NCBI GenBank assembly: GCA_021734025.1
Contig: JAIPJS010000028.1
Span: 1 to 39,397 of the forward strand
Source: Candidatus Neomarinimicrobiota bacterium
GTDB lineage: Bacteria > Fidelibacterota > JAANXI01
Length of the DNA stretch: 39,397 bases
Direction: 5' to 3'
The translations under genes were made by a program, and so were the position numbers. The notes under the pieces are model-generated. The model worked only from the letters and a program-made list of their open reading frames with translations, did not search any database and was not told where the DNA came from. This document shows positions 35,911 through 39,397 of this stretch, piece by piece; positions within the stretch are counted from its first letter, which is position 1; every line of letters begins with the position of its first letter.

Positions 35911-36690
35911 CTACCGCTGTCGTTCCATATACCGTGTCGTGAAAATACGATCCCGAATCTCCGCGTTGTATTGAACTTCATCCAGTTGCAACACCGTTTT
36001 CGAACCCTTCTCCACGTTTTCCATAGTCATGGTTCTGGCCGTCCAGTTCCCGTCTACCTGCTCTACCTGGTCGTTAGTGAGCCGCTTTTGTACAGTCTCC
36101 TCACTGCTGTAAAATTCTATTTCAGAGGGAAACCAGGTGGATACGGGGACCCGCATCACAGTATGGTGGTAGTCGATATCGTCCTTCAGGGGATTCAGCC
36201 GAAGGACATACGCCTCTCCGGTATACTCGATAATGCTGGCTTCATAATCTTCGCCGTAGTTCCCTCCACCCAGGATCGTCATATCGTTGTAAGTGAAGTC
36301 GGTACCGACGAAACTCCCACTCTTCTGGCTGCCGGCAATCCGCCGGACGCTCCCCAGCACTGGCATGTACAGATACATCTCCTCGTCACCGTTATCCTGT
36401 TCCAGCGAAAGAAAAGCAGTCCCTTCGATATCCGCCGGCGCCGTAAACCGGATAAACGACTTGGTCTGTCCGTCTGCATCTTTTATATAGACCTTGAGAC
36501 CGCGACTCCGTTTACTCCCCGACGCGTTGTACAGATCCATGGAGAGTTGCATCTCCGCCGAGGTAGCATCGATGGCATTTTCCACGTTGTCAATTACCTC
36601 TTCCGCAGTTAAATCCTGCGCCGATATATGTCCGGTAATCAGGACGATACCCAAAATTATCCCAGCGATGTAAAAAGCGCTTCGTCTCAT
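35911..36690 (-). CDS. LolA-fold outer-membrane lipoprotein-sorting-like protein
   Basis: This 259-residue periplasmic protein belongs to the COG2834/PF17131-type family whose members often pair with HAE3 RND transporters. A signal peptide (MRRSAFYIAGIILGIVLITGHISAQ) precedes LTAEEVIDNVENAIDATSAEMQLSM. SFIRFTAPADIEGTAFLSLE, MYLYMPVLGSVRRIAGSQKSGSFVGTDFTYNDM and FPSEIEFYS are the conserved strands of the half-barrel that shields lipid chains. The start at 36690 is chosen over an in-frame ATG 27 bases upstream because GGAG (36702-36699) lies 8 bases before it and the signal peptide begins there. It follows the RND gene by 63 bases and is probably its shuttle partner. Confidence 0.87.
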   Translation of the reverse strand: MRRSAFYIAGIILGIVLITGHISAQDLTAEEVIDNVENAIDATSAEMQLSMDLYNASGSKRSRGLKVYIKDADGQTKSFIRFTAPADIEGTAFLSLEQDNGDEEMYLYMPVLGSVRRIAGSQKSGSFVGTDFTYNDMTILGGGNYGEDYEASIIEYTGEAYVLRLNPLKDDIDYHHTVMRVPVSTWFPSEIEFYSSEETVQKRLTNDQVEQVDGNWTARTMTMENVEKGSKTVLQLDEVQYNAEIRDRIFTTRYMERQR

Positions 36691-36753
36691 AAATATTACT
36701 CCGGTTTTTTCGTTCAACTTCCCATTGGTATTAATTTTCGTATCTTCATATCC

Positions 36754-39012
36754 TTATGTTGTGTTTCGAACTTTCTCATATGCCACAATCAGCGACGGGA
36801 GCAGAATCATCGCTCCAAGGAAAGAGAGCACCATAGTCACAGATGAAAGCAAACCGAACATCCGTAACGGTGGAAAAGTCGAGAGCAGCAGCACCAGGAA
36901 GCCAGCGGTCACTGCGAATGCGTTAAAATAGTTCGCTCTCCCCACCGTATGGATGGCGCGATTGAGTGCGGACTCCAGGTCACCGTTCTTGTCCACCTCT
37001 TCCTGAAACCGGGTGTAAAAATGGATGCTGTAGTCGATACCAATTCCCACTGCGACGCTGGCAATCATGCTCGTGGCCACGTCCAGCGGAATGGTACTCC
37101 AGCCCATAATGCCGAAGTTCACCAGCACCGTCACCGCGATGGGAATACTGCAGAACAGCCCCTTGCGTGCCGACTTCAGCAGCAGGCTGGTGACGATAAA
37201 CGCGAACAGCACCGCAGAGATAATGCTCCGGATCTGACTGGAGAGAATCAGCGCCATCAGCTGCTCGCCCAACACCGGTACGCCGGTCACGGTGATATCC
37301 AGGTCGCGATCCCCGAAATGCTTGGCAATCAGCCCGTCAACCTTCTCCAGAATATTTTTAGTCACTGTACTCCTGGTGCTGCCATTCATCACGCGAATCC
37401 GCATCTCCTGGTGATCGAAGTCGATAAAGTCCTCCAGAATGGCATCATCGTCGGATTCCAACAGCAGGAGATACTGGGCGATTCCCGATTCCGGCAGCCG
37501 GTTATATGCGGGATCATTCTCGTGAAGCGCCTGATTCTCCTCCGCCAGTAGATCCACCACAGACAGCGAATTCTCGAGGAGATCGATGCTGTCTACAGCC
37601 ATCTGGAGGTTTTTTACATCTTGTAAAAATTCCGGGTTCTCAATGCCGTTCTGTTCGCCGGTATTGATAACAATTTCCAGAGAAGCCGCGCCGCCGAATT
37701 CCTTGTTCACTAGGTCGTGCGCCTTTCGGACTTCGCTGTTCTTCGGGAAAAAGGTGATGTAGTTCGTCTCCGGTTGAATCGATGGTATCACCCAGGCGGA
37801 AACCCCGATAATGACGAGAACGATAATAATCACCTGGGTTGAGTAGTTGTGTACGATATCCGAAATTTTATCAAAGAGGGAATCGAGTCCGCGGCGGTTT
37901 TCTGCGGAACGGAAATTCTTTGGCGCACGCATAACCAGAAGTGCCGCCGGTAGAAAGGTGATGGAGATAAGAAGCGCAACGAGTATTCCGAAAGCTGTAA
38001 GCAGACCGAAATCCCGAATGATGCGGAGCTGTGAGAGTCCCAGCGAAGAAAATCCGGCGGCGGTGGTAATCCCTGCCATGACAATAGCCAGTCCTACGTT
38101 CAGGATACTCTCCGAAACGGCCTTTTTCTTGCCGAGTCCCTCATGCTGATCTTCATAGAACCGCGCCAGGAAATGGATGGCATACGCGCTGCCCACACTT
38201 ACAAGGAGCACCGGAAGGGCAGTGCTCACTATCGATAGTGGCTGTCCCAGCCAGCCGGAAAATCCGATGGTAAAAATGAGACTGATGAACACAATGACAA
38301 TCGGGAGTCCGACGCCGCGCTTGCTCCGGAAACCCCAGAACAGGATGAGCATCACTATGATACTAACAAACGGAAGCAGCCGGATAATATCCCCCTGCAT
38401 ACTGTCGGCAATTTCTTCGGTGAGCACCGGACTGCCGGTGAGATAGGTTTCGCCGGGGAATTCTGTGGATTCCCGGATGCGCTTCATCTCACGAACGACG
38501 GTTTTCTGGTCGGAATCCGGATCGAGTTGCACCAGGATATTGGCGTACCGGAAATCTTTGGAAATAATCGAGTCGATATATCGCGGATGCTCTTGGATTT
38601 TATCGCGGATCTGCGCTGCGGCTTCCGGCGTCTCCGGCAGTTCGGGCACAAGTGCTCCGACTTCTATGGTAAAACCTTCACCACGGATTTTATCCACGTT
38701 GGTGATGCTGGTGACCTGTTCCACACCGTCAATTTCGCCGAATGCGGTTGTGAGGGAATCGATAAGGCGGAGTCCTCCCACATCTGCAATGTTCTCATCG
38801 CCCACGACAAATACGATGAATTCGGAGCCGCCGTATTTTTCGGCTACCTGATTGAAGGTTTCCACTGCCGGATGGTTGGCGGGAAACATCTGCTCCAGTT
38901 CGGTATTTACGCCGATGTCAAAGGCGTGATATCCGAAGAAGGCGGTAAGCAGGAGGGTAATGGTAATTATCGACTTGGGGTATCGTTGAACAAACCGGCG
39001 AATCAGTTCCAT
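36754..39012 (-). CDS. HAE3-type RND/MMPL transporter
   Basis: This 752-residue inner-membrane transporter of the RND superfamily has two repeats, each with one helix, a periplasmic domain and a five-helix sterol-sensing-like bundle. The first helix is at about 14-32 (SIITITLLLTAFFGYHAF). The paired proton-relay regions are VGSAYAIHFLARFYEDQHEG and VGIGIDYSIHFYTRFQEEVDK; the second has the Gly-Ile-Asp-Tyr motif, while the first lacks the Asp (Ser-Ala-Tyr). No membrane-fusion or TolC gene is present, as expected for the HAE3/HpnN group, which moves lipids or hopanoids. AGGAA precedes the ATG. It leads an operon with the LolA-like and barrel genes, controlled by a promoter with a TetR-type palindrome. 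Confidence 0.9.
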   Translation of the reverse strand: MELIRRFVQRYPKSIITITLLLTAFFGYHAFDIGVNTELEQMFPANHPAVETFNQVAEKYGGSEFIVFVVGDENIADVGGLRLIDSLTTAFGEIDGVEQVTSITNVDKIRGEGFTIEVGALVPELPETPEAAAQIRDKIQEHPRYIDSIISKDFRYANILVQLDPDSDQKTVVREMKRIRESTEFPGETYLTGSPVLTEEIADSMQGDIIRLLPFVSIIVMLILFWGFRSKRGVGLPIVIVFISLIFTIGFSGWLGQPLSIVSTALPVLLVSVGSAYAIHFLARFYEDQHEGLGKKKAVSESILNVGLAIVMAGITTAAGFSSLGLSQLRIIRDFGLLTAFGILVALLISITFLPAALLVMRAPKNFRSAENRRGLDSLFDKISDIVHNYSTQVIIIVLVIIGVSAWVIPSIQPETNYITFFPKNSEVRKAHDLVNKEFGGAASLEIVINTGEQNGIENPEFLQDVKNLQMAVDSIDLLENSLSVVDLLAEENQALHENDPAYNRLPESGIAQYLLLLESDDDAILEDFIDFDHQEMRIRVMNGSTRSTVTKNILEKVDGLIAKHFGDRDLDITVTGVPVLGEQLMALILSSQIRSIISAVLFAFIVTSLLLKSARKGLFCSIPIAVTVLVNFGIMGWSTIPLDVATSMIASVAVGIGIDYSIHFYTRFQEEVDKNGDLESALNRAIHTVGRANYFNAFAVTAGFLVLLLSTFPPLRMFGLLSSVTMVLSFLGAMILLPSLIVAYEKVRNTT

Positions 39013-39074
39013 TTTAAGTTCCTGTGTTCAGCATAAATTTTGGTAATATTTTCAACAATATTTCATTCTGTATC

Positions 39075-39104
39075 ATTTTATAAAACTGACCAGTCAGTTC
39101 TCAA
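39075..39104 (-). promoter_or_regulatory. RND operon promoter with TetR-type operator
   Basis: On the minus strand TTGAGA (39104-39099), a 16-base spacer and TATAAA(AT) (39082-39075) form a good promoter. The perfect palindrome AACTGAC-CA-GTCAGTT (39084-39099) fills the spacer, the classic position for a TetR-family repressor. It lies about 70 bases before the RND start codon. Confidence 0.7.
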
Positions 39105-39193
39105 TCAGTTTACGGATGGCAATCAGAAAATGCAATATCCTGATTTATGAAGGATTATAGTGGTTTGTCTGAAAAACACTTTTACTCTCATGA

Positions 39194-39362
39194 AAATACA
39201 GGAGATAGCGTCTGTTTTAATTTTCCTTCCTGAATCGTACCTTTAAATAACTTAATTAAACCCGTTGTGCGAAACTCAATGAACAGAAAAAGACTCGTAC
39301 AGAAGGCTACTCCTGTGTATATTATGGGTGCTAAGCTCATAATAAAACAAGGAGATAGCCTC
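39194..39362 (+). repeat. Short direct repeat flanking a 39013-39362 spacer segment
   Basis: AAATACAGGAGATAGCGTC (39194-39212) and AAACAAGGAGATAGCCTC (39345-39362) are near-identical, and the second is the ribosome-binding region of the last gene. The 350-base spacer 39013-39362 otherwise holds the RND promoter and an imperfect ATTATG/CATAAT hairpin (39321-39343); no gene is seen in it. Confidence 0.35.
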
Positions 39363-39397
39363 ATGCACGATATCAAAAAAGCCTTCGACCAACTCCG
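39363..39397 (+). CDS. N-terminal start of an unidentified gene (partial)
   Basis: ATG 39363 is preceded by AAGGAG (39349-39354) with an ideal 8-base spacing, and the frame stays open to the window edge (MHDIKKAFDQLR). Twelve codons are too few for a family call. A start of a MoxR-type AAA+ ATPase would look similar, but this is a guess and is not claimed. Confidence 0.6.
   Translation, partial: MHDIKKAFDQL

Noticed and set aside
39188-39376. 62-codon hydrophobic minus-strand frame at the right end
   Set aside because: It overlaps the well-supported start of the last plus-strand gene and its ribosome site, and lacks its own ribosome site.

Overview
The window reads as a chromosomal segment of a free-living, respiring Gram-negative bacterium. 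Evidence for the cell type is a set of outer-membrane beta-barrels with signal peptides, a LolA-fold periplasmic protein, a full 13-gene-equivalent complex I operon and a heme-binding-domain protein of a type common in Bacteroidota and relatives. A fused NuoCD, a QueA-like protein with Bacteroidota-like spacing and low-complexity intergenic word repeats suggest the FCB superphylum (Balneolota/Rhodothermota, Calditrichota or Marinimicrobia-like). This placement is inference; no rRNA or tRNA gene lies in the window.

Layout. 1-4987 (+): the end of an unknown gene, a secreted TPR protein, a pabB-pabC fusion and a beta-CASP nuclease. 5033-7633 (-): an orphan TrpB2-type tryptophan synthase beta chain and a metallo-beta-lactamase-fold hydrolase. 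7818-9091 (+): a zinc-sensor ArsR repressor overlapping its CDF zinc exporter, with an operator between -35 and -10. 9219-17119 (+): porin-like barrel, dNTP triphosphohydrolase, MATE exporter, CBS protein, heme-binding protein, FNR-type reductase, trpS and rpiB. 17453-32072 (+): nuoA-B-CD-E-F-G-H-I-J-K-L-M-N, tightly packed. 32306-33379 (+): a divergent queA closed by a strong terminator. 33464-39012 (-): HAE3-type RND transporter, LolA-like protein, outer-membrane barrel and a TetR regulator, probably an envelope lipid or hydrophobic-compound transport locus under TetR control. A last gene begins at 39363.

What stands out is mostly outside the genes. Three intergenic regions (1131-1615, 11427-11700, 34037-34550) carry copies of a diverged composite repeat made of low-complexity words. 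A perfect 34-bp palindrome separates the LolA-like and barrel genes. Three palindromes (trpB2, arsR and RND promoters) sit over or between plausible -35 and -10 boxes and look like operators. I found no CRISPR array, phage, insertion sequence, toxin-antitoxin pair or defence island. Most genes are housekeeping types; the least ordinary coding items are the divergent QueA and the RND-LolA-barrel locus.
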